Below are positions 50,501 through 61,000 of a stretch of DNA of 64,000 bases, one piece after another; positions within the stretch are counted from its first letter, which is position 1; each line of letters begins with the position of its first letter. The stretch spans positions 64,397,655 through 64,461,654 of the forward strand of contig JBAIZL010000005.1 of NCBI GenBank assembly GCA_036971475.1. The letters run 5' to 3'. A program made the position numbers and the translations under genes. Source of the DNA: Prosapia bicincta. Taxonomy: Eukaryota; Arthropoda; Insecta; Hemiptera; Cercopidae. A model generated the notes under the pieces. The model ran no database searches, was not told the origin of the DNA, and saw nothing but the letters and a program-made list of their open reading frames with translations.

Positions 50501-52703
50501 CCCCAATCCTTAGGTAAGGCCAACCGAGAGCGGATAAGGTCCGATTTCACTACCTCGGCCTGGACCGGACTAATCAGACGGGGTATTGAGAGTACGGAAT
50601 GCCTGGCCGTTAGGAAGGTTCTATGGCCCCCCCCCGTACTTCTGTAAAAGCGTAGTGTCTTGTTGTCCCGGGGGCGGGCCGGTTCCCAGTCCAGGCCTTA
50701 TAGTGAGGTCGGAAAACCCCTGTCTCGGTCTTGACGCTAGTCATCCAGGCGGGGTCACGGGTTTGAGGTAGGATTCGTGGTTGTAATGGTTGCAACATGC
50801 TGGACTGGAGATTCTCCTAACCAAGCACTATATTTGTACATCCAATTACCATACATAATCTAAACTACAAACAAAATAGCCCGCATATTTCAAAAAATAT
50901 GATACAAAATAGTATACAAAACTAATAACAAGTTACAATACAAAATACAACACAACACCAACAACAAGGAAAAACTACAAGCACCAGGCGTATATAAACT
51001 GAACTGCGACAAATGTAACAAATGTAACAAATTCTACATTAAACAAACAGGTTGTAGCTTTAAACAAAGAGTCGAGAAAGACAAACAGAACACCAACTCA
51101 ACATTTTACAATCACATAAAAGAAATAGAACACAAATACACAGACATTTACCATAACCTACACATCAACAAAAAAGGACCACATCTCAGCACACTAGAAC
51201 AATATGAAATTTACAGATACACAAAAACACAAAGTACAAACATATTAAATGAACAAACACAATACAAATCACACATACTCTTTGTTACTATCGAAAACCT
51301 GCCTTTAAAACCGTCACCGCTTGACCCTACATCTCCAAGGAGAAGGCACTGATGAAGATCGCCACATAGCGATCGAAAACGTTCTGTCTCAATAGGTTTT
51401 AATAAATTTACAAAATTTAAAGTTCGGATTGCCATAAACTATTGTTTAAGTGATTAACTGTATTTGTGTTCTTTGACAAGAAGGTTAGGTCGAGAGACTC
51501 CTAGTCTCCTTTCTTCTTTTCATCATCTTTCTTTCTTGTATCCATATACTGCGTACTTATGGAAAAGCAATGGAACCGTTTTGTCTAGTTGGGGTATTGT
51601 CTCGTCCCAGAGATGATCCGAAGACAAGTAAGGCTTTCTAACAATTACATACTGGTACCGCGGTCGAACCTAACCTAACCTGACCGTTTCGAGACTGACG
51701 TTAGTCATCCAGTTCATTAGACACGAGTTTGAGGTTGGATTCGTGGAGGCGTGGATTCACATGTTTTTTATATTATGAACAACATTCTTTCAAATGTTAA
51801 GGCCCTTCTCACTCAAAGGGAAGAAATGGGTAAAGATTAACCCTTGGTAATACTTTCTTTGAACACTTTCTTCGTGGTTCAACATCTTTATTTCTCTTCG
51901 TTTCACTAAACACTGGCTAAAAGGCTATCACCCGAGCTTGCTCTTAAAGGTTGGTGGTCATAATGTCCTGTCAATGTAAACCAACTTGACTCTTTAATGT
52001 GGAGTCTGGCACTTATATTTTGGAAAAAGATGAAGGTTTATTCCGTAAGTATCTGAACTAACCAAAAGCGGTACGGAACAAGACTATTTGGTAGGCTCCA
52101 TTTTTCTTGTACTTTTAATCGGATTTGTCTCACTACAAGAATTGTGCCGCTCATTAGTAAAGGATTTACAGTTAAGTCTTAGGATTGCGACAAAGTGGGA
52201 CCAGTAGATAGTGACGCCAGGTCTTCGCGATGACCTTGATCAAGTGACTGTGTAAGTCAACAAGGGTTTCGTGGGTGTTTCGTTTTAATTTACTAAGAAA
52301 TTGGCTTTTATGCTCCCACTTCTGTGTAGCTATGAAGTTAGAAGACAGATGTCTTATCTATTCTTCTGTTTTACACGCGGAAATGCAGATAACCCCTTTT
52401 TGAATTGTTCACTTTGGTGAAGGCATTTCACAAATCGAGTGCATACGTGCACTATTTAAAGTTCAAAGCAACTTTCATTTTCACAAATATCAAATCACTA
52501 CTAACATTCAAGTGTTTTAATTAATTCTCAAAAAATATTTATTTCCAGGTGCAATGAATGAGTTCCAAGAAGGTTTCCGAGACTGGTTTATAGCGGACGC
52601 CAAACTTACAGTGGACGAGTCCAAGAGGCCAGAGAAATCTGCCTACAAACCTAAAAAATATTTTGACTTTATAGGATCATTCAGAGCAATAAATCTCGAT
52701 TAA
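43365..52703 (+). CDS. CRAL-TRIO lipid-transfer-like protein, gene 3 (310 aa)
   Basis: Spliced CDS of six exons: 43365-43515, 43800-43959, 44922-45171, 46396-46506, 48348-48453 and 52549-52703. They total 933 nt in frame, with all introns GT-AG and phases 1, 2, 0, 0, 1. Residues ~1-75 are the CRAL-TRIO N-terminal region (IIPPDEAQTKRILDDVHTTE, then DTHIASFIIGCKSSLEKTK and a RIPEMYANRDF motif). Residues ~105-255 are the lipid-binding domain (LVDPDSDAIKF, RYQGGFCAILDFKGF, DGNPVRIKGIFLLNVPSLAQ, KEMLPNEYGGEAG). The protein has no signal peptide or membrane segment and should be a cytosolic carrier of a hydrophobic ligand. The family includes alpha-tocopherol transfer protein, CRALBP and clavesins; substrate cannot be inferred. 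The start ATG sits three bases after the acceptor, as in gene 2. Confidence 0.93.
43800..43959 (+). CDS. Gene 3 coding exon 2
   Basis: Acceptor TTTTTTCAG; donor AAG|GTGGGT. Encodes the remainder of the N-terminal region, ending SEEFLEDEAA. Confidence 0.93.
43960..44921 (+). other. Gene 3 intron, no element seen
   Basis: About 1 kb, AT-rich. The same intron of gene 2 is over 6 kb because of the 127-bp satellite, of which no copy is seen here. Confidence 0.7.
44922..45171 (+). CDS. Gene 3 coding exon 3
   Basis: Acceptor GATTTCAG; donor CAG|GTAAAA. Encodes LTPEGYSVGLSRLVDPDSD through LLGKFLTCLQ. Confidence 0.94.
45565..45593 (-). ncRNA. Candidate hammerhead ribozyme core (Penelope-like 3' end)
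   Basis: The minus strand reads CTGATGA-A-GACGCTACATAGCGATC-GAAA. Stem II is imperfect compared with the other copy (GACGC versus GATCGC), though CGCTA/TAGCG can pair instead. The ORF stop codon lies inside CTGATGA. Confidence 0.5.
45565..45710 (-). mobile_element. Penelope-like element 3' end, inverted copy
   Basis: Minus-strand translation gives NILNEETQYKSHILFDTMEN followed by LPLKPSS and TTPSRRH then stop. This matches the C-terminus of the plus-strand copy at 50985-51352. The shared 3' non-coding tail continues to about 45470. Only the 3' end is present, as expected for a 5'-truncated retroelement. Confidence 0.75.
46396..46506 (+). CDS. Gene 3 coding exon 4
   Basis: Acceptor TGCTTAG; donor AAG|GTAATT. 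Encodes DGNPVRIKGIFLLNVPSLAQ through ENLRKK. Confidence 0.94.
46650..46985 (+). mobile_element. SINE-like repeat, copy in gene 3 intron
   Basis: Same intron and orientation as the gene 2 copy. The tRNA-like part is degraded (A-box region AAGTTACGCAGTGCC, B-box region TCTCAGTTCGAAACTGG), and the tail AATTGAAAATGTGTA is conserved. It is 5'-shortened relative to the other two. It is followed directly by GGAGAGTGTGAGCTGATAGA with no fold-back insertion. Confidence 0.6.
46986..47478 (+). other. Gene 3 intron, homologous to the 57-bp array locus
   Basis: About 47035-47070 holds one unit related to the gene 2 57-bp minisatellite (CTCTCTAATACAACTGGATA). The rest is unassigned. Confidence 0.5.
47479..47583. 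repeat. (GT)n microsatellite
   Basis: About 100 bp of GT with minor interruptions. It directly precedes TTACTGGATCACTACCGGAC, which looks like the start of an unclassified repeat. Confidence 0.95.
47857..47991. repeat. Inverted repeat (hairpin) in gene 3 intron
   Basis: GTTTTAATGTGTGGAGTATG on the left is mirrored by CATACTCCACACATTAAAAC on the right, around a short centre with CACACACACGGACATACAT. The arms extend outward through TTTTCTAAAGTTGTTAG / CTAATAACTTTCGAAAA. Probably another fold-back element; class unknown. Confidence 0.75.
48348..48453 (+). CDS. Gene 3 coding exon 5
   Basis: Acceptor CCTTACAG; donor C|GTAAGT. Encodes YTNLYKHIPKEMLPNEYGGE, nearly identical to gene 2. Confidence 0.95.
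49020..49795 (-). pseudogene. Decayed gene of an uncharacterised repetitive arthropod family
   Basis: Minus-strand segments in order: KCMNGVDKFCYICGG and NFSPLIKTAYHHFFG with APHV (a Cys-rich start), then PTEYINLPSVIRPVPPSNIL, then GELIYLIRELHLPREKADLL with FRLQQFHLLQTGVK. I recognise this order (CYxCG...YxxYFG, IRPVPH, LNDLIRDLxLxKxKAELLxSRL) as a family recurring in many arthropod genomes without known function. This is from memory. Stops and frameshifts separate the parts, so it is dead. Confidence 0.5.
49679..50092. repeat. Three tandem copies of a 138-bp unit
   Basis: Units start TGTCGTTCCACCACAAATGT and end GCTAGCTAATACTAACTAAA, at 49679, 49817 and 49955. They are nearly identical. The unit contains the start of the decayed gene, so the triplication is within the CACTA-like element. 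Confidence 0.93.
50440..50800. other. GC-rich repeat fragment
   Basis: Abruptly GC-rich in AT-rich surroundings. The end (ACGCTAGTCATCCAGGC, GGGTTTGAGGTAGGATTCGT) is related to 51695-51745 (ACGTTAGTCATCCAG, GAGTTTGAGGTTGGATTCGT). Probably the 5' region of a non-LTR retroelement or a SINE; unproven. Confidence 0.35.
50985..51352 (+). pseudogene. Penelope-like element C-terminal GIY-YIG endonuclease
   Basis: A frame without ATG encodes PGVYKLNCDKCNKCNKFYIK then QTGCSFKQRVEKD, followed by STFYNHIKEIEHKY, LSTLEQYEIYRY and a C-terminus LPLKPSPL...SPRRRH with TGA. GVYKL plus FYIxQTG plus FxxRxxE is the GIY-YIG nuclease core of endonuclease-bearing Penelope-like elements. The CNK motif is duplicated by a small in-frame repeat (AAATGTAAC twice), and the usual Gly before QTG is Lys. 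The RT domain is absent upstream, so this is a 5'-truncated copy. Confidence 0.8.
51349..51378 (+). ncRNA. Candidate hammerhead ribozyme core (Penelope-like 3' end)
   Basis: CTGATGA-A-GATCGC-CACATA-GCGATC-GAAA: the conserved core with a perfect 6-bp stem II. The endonuclease ORF stop (51350-51352) lies within CTGATGA. Penelope-like elements are known to carry hammerhead motifs. Stem I and III pairing was not resolved by eye. Confidence 0.55.
51440..52548 (+). other. Gene 3 last intron, 3' part
   Basis: Contains a copy of the GC-rich repeat end (51695-51745) and otherwise unassigned sequence. No coding motif seen. Confidence 0.5.
52549..52703 (+). CDS. Gene 3 last coding exon
   Basis: Acceptor ATTTCCAG; stop TAA. 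Encodes MNEFQEGFRDWFIADAKLTV and ends GSFRAINLD. Confidence 0.93.
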
Positions 52704-52756
52704 TACATATTTTCTTATAGCCACACTTGTTGTTTCCATCATTCAACACCATATAA

Positions 52757-52762
52757 AATAAA
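52757..52762 (+). promoter_or_regulatory. Candidate poly(A) signal of gene 3
   Basis: AATAAA 54 nt after the stop codon. Confidence 0.5.
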
Positions 52763-54239
52763 AGTTGCATTTAGGATAAAAGATAAAATAGAAATCAGAG
52801 ATACGTTTTTAAAGGTGAACCATATCCGTCAAAATGTTAATATACGAGTACATATTTCTGGGGGCGTGTGAGTTCGACACAGACGTCATATTTTTACATG
52901 ACTCTGATTCTGATGCGTCAGATTTTTTTATCAGCTGATTTTGTCTACCATATATAGTCCAGTACATCAGCTCTTTTAGCTTTTAAATTAATTGAATTTC
53001 CTAAATTTCTCATTAAATATTCAAATTTTGCTTTTGTAAAACCGAGATATTTATTAATAACTTTTTTATGTAAATATTTAAAAAGTTTTAAATAATTGAA
53101 AAGTTTGAAGTTATTGTAAAATTCCAAATCATTATTTTTGTACATATTTAATATAAAACTTTCATTTAATAAATTGTTTCCTAACTATTTGCGTTATTAC
53201 TAACCTTCATTCATTGTGTATTTTACAATGATTACTGGTGCTAAATATTTTCATTAATTTAACAAAAACTATTTCATTCTTAACACTACCTGGCCTATAC
53301 ACAATTAAAAAGTGGAAACTGCAAAAATGTGGAAATAAATTACAAAGATAACGTCTTCCTCTCGCAATTACTGTGATAGTTTAAAAAAATTAGAATTTCT
53401 CAATCTCAAAATATAGTTCGCTTTGATTTTTTTTCAATTAACTAAATATGCCGCAGTAATTTCAAAGCATTGATTATTGTTTCATACTAAATCTATATAG
53501 GTCATAAGTCGGTCGGGAGACAGTATGACTACATCCAAGGTCATGATTAGAGAGGTGCCTTATTCTTCTGAAATAGGACATATTGTAGCCGAAAGTGTGT
53601 ATGTTGCAGTAAAAGTAAAGATTTGATCAAACAATGTGAACTCACCGAAGGTGTTGAAATAACAACTCTGAAGGCTGATTTCCCTATTTATTTCCTTACA
53701 GCGGTTATCGTTAGTAACTAGACACTAATTTTTTTTTACCAAATTCTCAATAAGCTAGGACTTTAGACCCAAACGATGACAATTGCAAGGAATCTACAGT
53801 TTTATCTTAAAACTAATATGAGAAAAATCATAAAATAAAATATTGACTAATTTATTTCGATTAATATGATAGAAACTTTGAAACTTTTTTCATTCGAAGT
53901 ACACCCCTGGATCAACATGTTCTGTTGTTATCTTCTTAGAGCGCTCTATTAGAAGAACAAAGACGATTAATGTGTTGGTCCCAAGACTTTATACACAGCA
54001 AGTTTTCTAGTTGATTAACTAGAAAATTGAGAATTTTTTAAATCAAGATATTCGACGTTTTTCAATAACGCTATTCGCTACAGTTATTTCTTTAATATCA
54101 AGTGTAACCTGTCATATTTTTCTGGTTATCTCATTCCAGCAAAGTATAACATTTTTCAGATGACAAAAATTTCCCTCCCTGTATACATTCCATTGGTAAC
54201 CTCTACCTTAGAGAATGGCCAACTTAGCTTATTTTCCTA
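52763..54239. other. Intergenic spacer, no gene seen
   Basis: AT-rich. The minus open frame at 52945-53145 is low-complexity (Asn/Lys/Tyr/Leu rich) and not recognised. Confidence 0.55.
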
Positions 54240-54241
54240 TA

Positions 54242-54757
54242 CAATAAACTCTCCTTTATCCGGCATATATGAGGCTGGGAAATTGCTGGATTACTGAAAA
54301 CGCCGGATTAGTGGAGGGTCGATTAAAAACACAATGTACATTGAACAATATTTATGTGTATTGGCCAAAAGTATATAAAACATAGAAAAAAGTATTGAAC
54401 TATATTTAAAATAATAATACGAGAGTGACTGCACTGATCTGTAACACAATAAAAGGTTTCCTTATCTTTCAAGGTAAAAACAAAAAAATATGTTTCCGTT
54501 TTCACTTCCACCACATTCTTCACTAGTACCTCAGTAACAGTCACTGTACATACCTACTGCAGCAACATACGGCTCGAAATCGCTTGCATATCACTAGTTA
54601 CGTAGCTAGAACCGGGCGTCATGAAGTCATTCAGTCACTGACATCAACAAGCAGTGAAAAATATATAAGTAATGTGTACATCTTCCGTTCTTGACGAAAA
54701 CGCCGGACTACTGGAGGGGCCGGATAAGTGAAGGGCCGGTTTATAGAGCGTCTACTG
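54242..54757. mobile_element. pogo/Tigger-like MITE flanked by TA (516 bp)
   Basis: The left end reads CAATAAACTCTCCTTTATCC; the right end, complemented, reads CAGTAGACGCTCTATAAACC. Both are bounded by TA (54240-54241, 54758-54759). Both ends continue with repeated CCGGC/CCGGATTA-type motifs typical of pogo-group TIRs (CAGTAGACTCTCxxTTATCCGGC). No transposase is recognisable inside. Confidence 0.75.
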
Positions 54758-54759
54758 TA

Positions 54760-55512
54760 CTCGTATATTTAAAGAAGTACAGTTATTTAAGAAGTACCCA
54801 ATAGTTCATTCCACAGAACGAGAACTTATCAGCGAGTCATTTGCAGACTCAATCTCATTTTGTTTACATAAAACTTTCTCCTGTGTCTGGTATTAGTTCA
54901 AAGTTTATTTGTATATTTTCATTGAAAGGATCCGTTCCTTGATTTATGTAGTTGTAATTTAGAATTTTGTTTATATTAGTTTGATAACCTACATTCTTTT
55001 TCTCGAGACTTTTAAAAACTCACTTTTATTTCGAAGATATCTAAAAAGAATTAAGTAATATTTGTCTGCCTCCAAAGAGCGTTGGAATGTTTTCTGATTA
55101 AAATTCAAAGCTTGGGATGCCCATAATATATTTCATACCTAGTTTTTTGTAAATTCTATAAGATAAAAGTTCTATAAGTAATAGTATATGAGTATGAAAT
55201 TTTATAACATTAATCTTTAAAAGGAGAATATCTTCTAACGTACCACGCATTAGTTTTGTTCCTAAAAATTCCATATTTTTGTGTTCGTCCTCTACTATAT
55301 GGGATGAACTTATGGGCCTTTCTTAAATAAAAAGTTGTTATAGGAGTGGTTATGTGAAAATATGGTAAGTGGGTCAGTGTCTAGTTTAGAGGTTACGAAT
55401 AGAATGTATATAGGGGAAAATTTTTATCATACGAAAAATGTTTTACTTTGCTAAAATGAGACAACCAAAAAGTTACAAAATGTTGCATTTTTTATTACAG
55501 TTGTACTATATA
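54760..55512. other. Intergenic spacer, no gene seen
   Basis: AT-rich, nothing recognised. Confidence 0.6.
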
Positions 55513-55520
55513 TTTTAGAG

Positions 55521-56162
55521 CTGAGGTACCCAACATCGGTTGCTATATTGACAAGGACGCCTCAAATTCTTAAAATTAAATTGTAGATTACACGCAAAAA
55601 AATGTGAGTTATATTAGCTATTAGTACGAAATATATGGTTTGCCTACTCACTTACCTTAGGTGAAAATTGTTCTTACATATGAAAAAAAATTGACGCTAC
55701 CACAACTTTATTCCAAGTACATTCAAGAAGTGTTTTATTTGTAAGGTACAAAAAATAAGACTATCAACATGTGAAAGTTTGTAGGTACAGGCGAAATTCG
55801 TTAAACCTATTTATATTAATATTTTGTTTGCGATACGGAGTTAATTTAGTAAAGTATCACACGTCTGTTTTAATTTTGCTAAAGAGAGGAAAACTATTGA
55901 GTAAGAATATTAATAATATTATTATTTTTAAAATTATTATACAGTGTAATTGCAATGACTGGCATCTTAACAACAAATTCTTTAAAGGAAGAGTTAAATC
56001 TGTCCTTTCATCTCATGATATTAGAAGTGTGAGGTTCTTTACTCTGAAATCATACTGCATATCAAGCCAATTTATATATTTATTTTTCATGAAGAACACA
56101 GTTAAGGATACGACCTCAGCGGGTCCCTAGGGATCCGCGAACCAAATTTTGGGAACCACTAG
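55521..56162. mobile_element. hAT-like element (642 bp)
   Basis: The left end reads CTGAGGTACCCAACAT; the right end, complemented, reads CTAGTGGTTCCCAAAATTTG. Flanks TTTTAGAG (55513-55520) and TTGTAGAG (56163-56170) are an 8-bp target duplication with one mismatch. The right end, with GCGGGTCCCTAGGGATCCGC nearby, is typical of hAT families. The 119-residue open frame inside has no transposase motif. Confidence 0.6.
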
Positions 56163-56170
56163 TTGTAGAG

Positions 56171-57513
56171 AATAAAAGTACAGAAATCTATGATCATCCT
56201 AATTTTAAAGAAACTCAGTTTTCTAATTAATTAACAAGACCAGGCTTGAAAGTCTGGCGACCTACACATTAACCATGTTTGTTCTAACAAGGGGCGCTAC
56301 GAAAAGAACATTACAGAGCGTGTTGAGCCAAGGACTTAACCTTGAGAGTTTAATCGATTACAACTGGATACGTGTAACGGAAGGGCTTTAGAGTTGACGT
56401 TGTTGAAACACGAGGGGTCGTATCCGAGTGCGAGATGCATTATAAAATTGCTAAGACTCGACCGAATGGCAAAATATTTACAAAAAATATGTGTTTGCTA
56501 GAATAGCATTATCGGCCCTTCATTCCCCTTCACACAGCTTTCATCTCGTTCCGAATCTTATATACAAGCGCGAAGAATACAATTACCTTTTGAAGTTTAC
56601 ATCGGATGTGTTCACAATTTTTTATTCGACAAAATTGTTTCGTTTTACTGTAGTAACCACCTATATTGATTGATATAAATTCAATGCCTTTTATATTTTA
56701 TTCGCCTGATTTTCACTCTCGAAACGTATTGTAATTGTATTAATAGTACCTAATAAAACGCAGTTATATTAAAAACAATCATTATTAAATAATATTACTG
56801 ATTGCGAATGTTCATCTAAATATAAATCCAAAGTTAGGGTCTTATCGCCTATTGATAACAGGTGGAAATATTAGTTTGAAATTGAAATGGAAAATTGCTT
56901 AAAAAGAAAGCAGTGTATTGTAACTTTTCGCTAGGACAAAAGTCTGAGGTGTTCTCAATAAACACTGTGACAATTTTAAACGTTATAAGCTATAATGCCT
57001 TTCCATTGAATTTTTTCGATAAATCAAGTCTCATAGGCGGGTAAGCTTAATTTACACAACCTACCATCAACCAGCTGATACTATTGTTGAAAATTCTTTG
57101 CACTGTTTTTTCAGATATAGTTTAGAATGTGTGGTATTTCTTTGTTCCGACAAGATACGTGCTATTTAGCAATTTCGACAATTTACAACCTACATGTAAA
57201 AATGTCTGACAAGTTGGTTCTGTAAATACCTACCTCAAATACCTATCTTCATACATCCCCGATCAGGGGGTTGTACCTTAAATGTGCCTACATTCACAGT
57301 TCTTAGCGATAGTATTCACACTGGCTGGTCGCCTTGAAACTACAAAGGTAACAAGTGTCTATGTTTACTATTATTGTTTACGTATGTTTTTAAAAATGTG
57401 ATAATATGCCCTTGAGATGACGTGTTTAAATGTAACAAATAGCTTCCTATACTGTATACGAGCACCAAAAGTATATAGCTCCTTTTGGATATTTAAATTG
57501 ATTTACTCCTTAG
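56171..57513. other. Intergenic spacer, no gene seen
   Basis: AT-rich. The short open frame at 56491-56673 is not recognised. Confidence 0.55.
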
Positions 57514-57714
57514 ACAACTGTGACATATATTAAACCTTTCTGGAGACTATATTCTAGTGGCACTGTGCTAAATATCAAACCACCATCGGTCATGGTTCCT
57601 GAGACCAGAAAGGATTTAGTGATTCAGTTCAATAAAACCAAGTTAACTGCTGCTACTGAAGCACCTAGTTTTGGAACTAAGCACAAATTTGCACCTTCCT
57701 TCCCCAAACAATAA
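57514..57714 (+). CDS. Possible terminal exon or retrocopy tail of an unknown gene
   Basis: An open stretch ends PPSVMVPETRKDLVIQFNKT...FAPSFPKQ and TAA. It has balanced amino-acid composition unlike neighbouring chance frames. It is preceded by a plausible acceptor (TTTACTCCTTAG, AG at 57512-57513) and an in-frame stop across that acceptor. AATAAA overlaps the stop (57710-57715), and a nine-A run follows about 17 nt later (57731). It could be the last exon of a gene whose other exons are not recognised, or a 5'-truncated processed copy with a short poly(A) tail. The protein family is unknown to me. Confidence 0.35.
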   Translation, partial: TTVTYIKPFWRLYSSGTVLNIKPPSVMVPETRKDLVIQFNKTKLTAATEAPSFGTKHKFAPSFPKQ

Positions 57715-58019
57715 AAGAATACAAATGTTTAAAAAAAAATAGTTGTTTCTATCTCTCAAAACGAAGAAAAAACCCAAGTTCGAAGAAATGAAGCCCACAA
57801 GCTCTATTCATCGCAATGACCAATTAACAAGCAATGCCTCATTAACCTCTAGTGTACAGAAATTACAGCTGTTTTCATTTAATCCCTAATCCAGCTCCAA
57901 CGTCCATAGATGATAGGAATAGTGAGTACATTCGGTGGAGTTACATGGGTTGATGACCGCCAGGGAGATTGACGGTATATATAGCTCTACTATACGCTGT
58001 ATTCCTAAATCCCCTGTCC
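57715..58019. other. Left flank of the 129-bp array
   Basis: No gene recognised. The long plus-strand frame of the array begins here at 57969, but its first ~16 codons have no recognised counterpart. Confidence 0.5.
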
Positions 58020-61000
58020 CTTGCAGCCGGTGAACTGTTGTATGAGGTAAAGACAATGTTTTTGACCAAGGCTAGTACAGTTATCCCACCTACCGCACAA
58101 GTGCCAACTAGACTAGAACCAGCTGAGCTCTGCGCAGAATACTTGTCCCTTGTAGCCGATGAACTGTTGTATGAGGTAAAGACAATGTTTTTCACCAAGG
58201 CTAGGAAAGTTATTCTACCTACCGCACAAGTTCCAACTAGACTAGAACCAGCTGAGTTCTGCGCAGAATACTTGTCCCTTGAAGCCGATGAACTGTTGTA
58301 TGAGGTAAAGACAATGTTTTTCACCAAGGCTAGTAGAGTTATTCTACCTATCACACAAGTGCCAACTAGACTAGAACCAGTTGAGTTCTGCGCAGAATAC
58401 TTTTCCCTTGAAGCCGATGAACTGTTGTATGAGGTAAAGACAATGTTTTTCACCAAGGCTAGTAGAGTTATTCTTCCTACCGCACAAGTGCCAACTAGAC
58501 TAGAACCAGCTGAGTTCTGCGCAGAATACTTGTCCCTTGAAGCCGATGAACTGTTGTATGAGGTAAAGACAATGTTTTTCACCAAGGCTAGTAGAGTTAT
58601 TCTTCCTACCGCACAAGTGCCAACTAGACTAGAACCAGCTGAGTTCTGCGCAGAATACTTGTCCCTTGAAGCCGATGAACTGTTGTATGAGGTAAAGACA
58701 ATGTTTTTCACCAAGGCTAGTAGAGTTATTCTTCCTACCGCACAAGTGCCAACTAGACTAGAACCAGCTGAGTTCTGCGCAGAATACTTGTCCCTTGAAG
58801 CCGATGAACTGTTGTATGAGGTAAAGACAATGTTTTTCACCAAGGCTAGTAGAGTTATTCTTCCTACCGCACAAGTGCCAACTAGACTAGAACCAGCTGA
58901 GTTCTGCGCAGAATACTTGTCCCTTGCAGCCGATGAACTGTTGTATGAGGTAAAGACAATGTTTTTGACCAAGGCTAGTAGAGTTATTCCACCTACCGCA
59001 CAAGTGCCAACTAGACTAGAACCAGCTGAGTTCTGCGCAGAATACTTGTCCCTTGCAGCCGATGAACTGTTGTATGAGGTAAAGACAATGTTTTTGACCA
59101 AGGCTAGTACAGTTATCCCACCTACCGCACAAGTGCCAACTAGACTAGAACCAGCTGAGCTCTGCGCAGAATACTTGTCCCTTGTAGCCGATGAACTGTT
59201 GTATGAGGTAAAGACAATGTTTTTCACCAAGGCTAGGAAAGTTATTCTACCTACCGCACAAGTTCCAACTAGACTAGAACCAGCTGAGTTCTGCGCAGAA
59301 TACTTGTCCCTTGAAGCCGATGAACTGTTGTATGAGGTAAAGACAATGTTTTTCACCAAGGCTAGTAGAGTTATTCTACCTATCACACAAGTGCCAACTA
59401 GACTAGAACCAGTTGAGTTCTGCGCAGAATACTTTTCCCTTGAAGCCGATGAACTGTTGTATGAGGTAAAGACAATGTTTTTCACCAAGGCTAGTAGAGT
59501 TATTCTTCCTACCGCACAAGTGCCAACTAGACTAGAACCAGCTGAGTTCTGCGCAGAATACTTGTCCCTTGTAGCCGATGAACTGTTGTATGAGGTAAAG
59601 ACAATGTTTTTCACCAAGGCTAGGAAAGTTATTCTACCTACCGCACAAGTTCCAACTAGACTAGAACCAGCTGAGTTCTGCGCAGAATACTTGTCCCTTG
59701 AAGCCGATGAACTGTTGTATGAGGTAAAGACAATGTTTTTCACCAAGGCTAGTAGAGTTATTCTACCTATCACACAAGTGCCAACTAGACTAGAACCAGT
59801 TGAGTTCTGCGCAGAATACTTGTCCCTTGCAGCCGATGAACTGTTGTATGAGGTAAAGACAATGTTTTTCACCAAGGCTAGTAGAGTTATTCTTCCTACC
59901 GCACAAGTGCCAACTAGACTAGAACCAGCTGAGTTCTGCGCAGAATACTTGTCCCTTGAAGCCGATGAACTGTTGTATGAGGTAAAGACAATGTTTTTCA
60001 CCAAGGCTAGTAGAGTTATTCTTCCTACCGCACAAGTGCCAACTAGACTAGAACCAGCTGAGTTCTGCGCAGAATACTTGTCCCTTGAAGCCGATGAACT
60101 GTTGTATGAGGTAAAGACAATGTTTTTCACCAAGGCTAGTAGAGTTATTCTTCCTACCGCACAAGTGCCAACTAGACTAGAACCAGCTGAGTTCTGCGCA
60201 GAATACTTGTCCCTTGCAGCCGATGAACTGTTGTATGAGGTAAAGACAATGTTTTTGACCAAGGCTAGTAGAGTTATTCCACCTACCGCACAAGTGCCAA
60301 CTAGACTAGAACCAGCTGAGTTCTGCGCAGAATACTTGTCCCTTGCAGCCGATGAACTGTTGTATGAGGTAAAGACAATGTTTTTGACCAAGGCTAGTAC
60401 AGTTATCCCACCTACCGCACAAGTGCCAACTAGACTAGAACCAGCTGAGCTCTGCGCAGAATACTTGTCCCTTGTAGCCGATGAACTGTTGTATGAGGTA
60501 AAGACAATGTTTTTCACCAAGGCTAGGAAAGTTATTCTACCTACCGCACAAGTTCCAACTAGACTAGAACCAGCTGAGTTCTGCGCAGAATACTTGTCCC
60601 TTGAAGCCGATGAACTGTTGTATGAGGTAAAGACAATGTTTTTCACCAAGGCTAGTAGAGTTATTCTACCTATCACACAAGTGCCAACTAGACTAGAACC
60701 AGTTGAGTTCTGCGCAGAATACTTTTCCCTTGAAGCCGATGAACTGTTGTATGAGGTAAAGACAATGTTTTTCACCAAGGCTAGTAGAGTTATTCTTCCT
60801 ACCGCACAAGTGCCAACTAGACTAGAACCAGCTGAGTTCTGCGCAGAATACTTGTCCCTTGAAGCCGATGAACTGTTGTATGAGGTAAAGACAATGTTTT
60901 TCACCAAGGCTAGTAGAGTTATTCTTCCTACCGCACAAGTGCCAACTAGACTAGAACCAGCTGAGTTCTGCGCAGAATACTTGTCCCTTGCAGCCGATGA

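Noticed and set aside
55771..56130. 119-residue open frame as a gene
   Set aside because: It lies within a hAT-like element, shows no transposase motif and has AT-driven composition.
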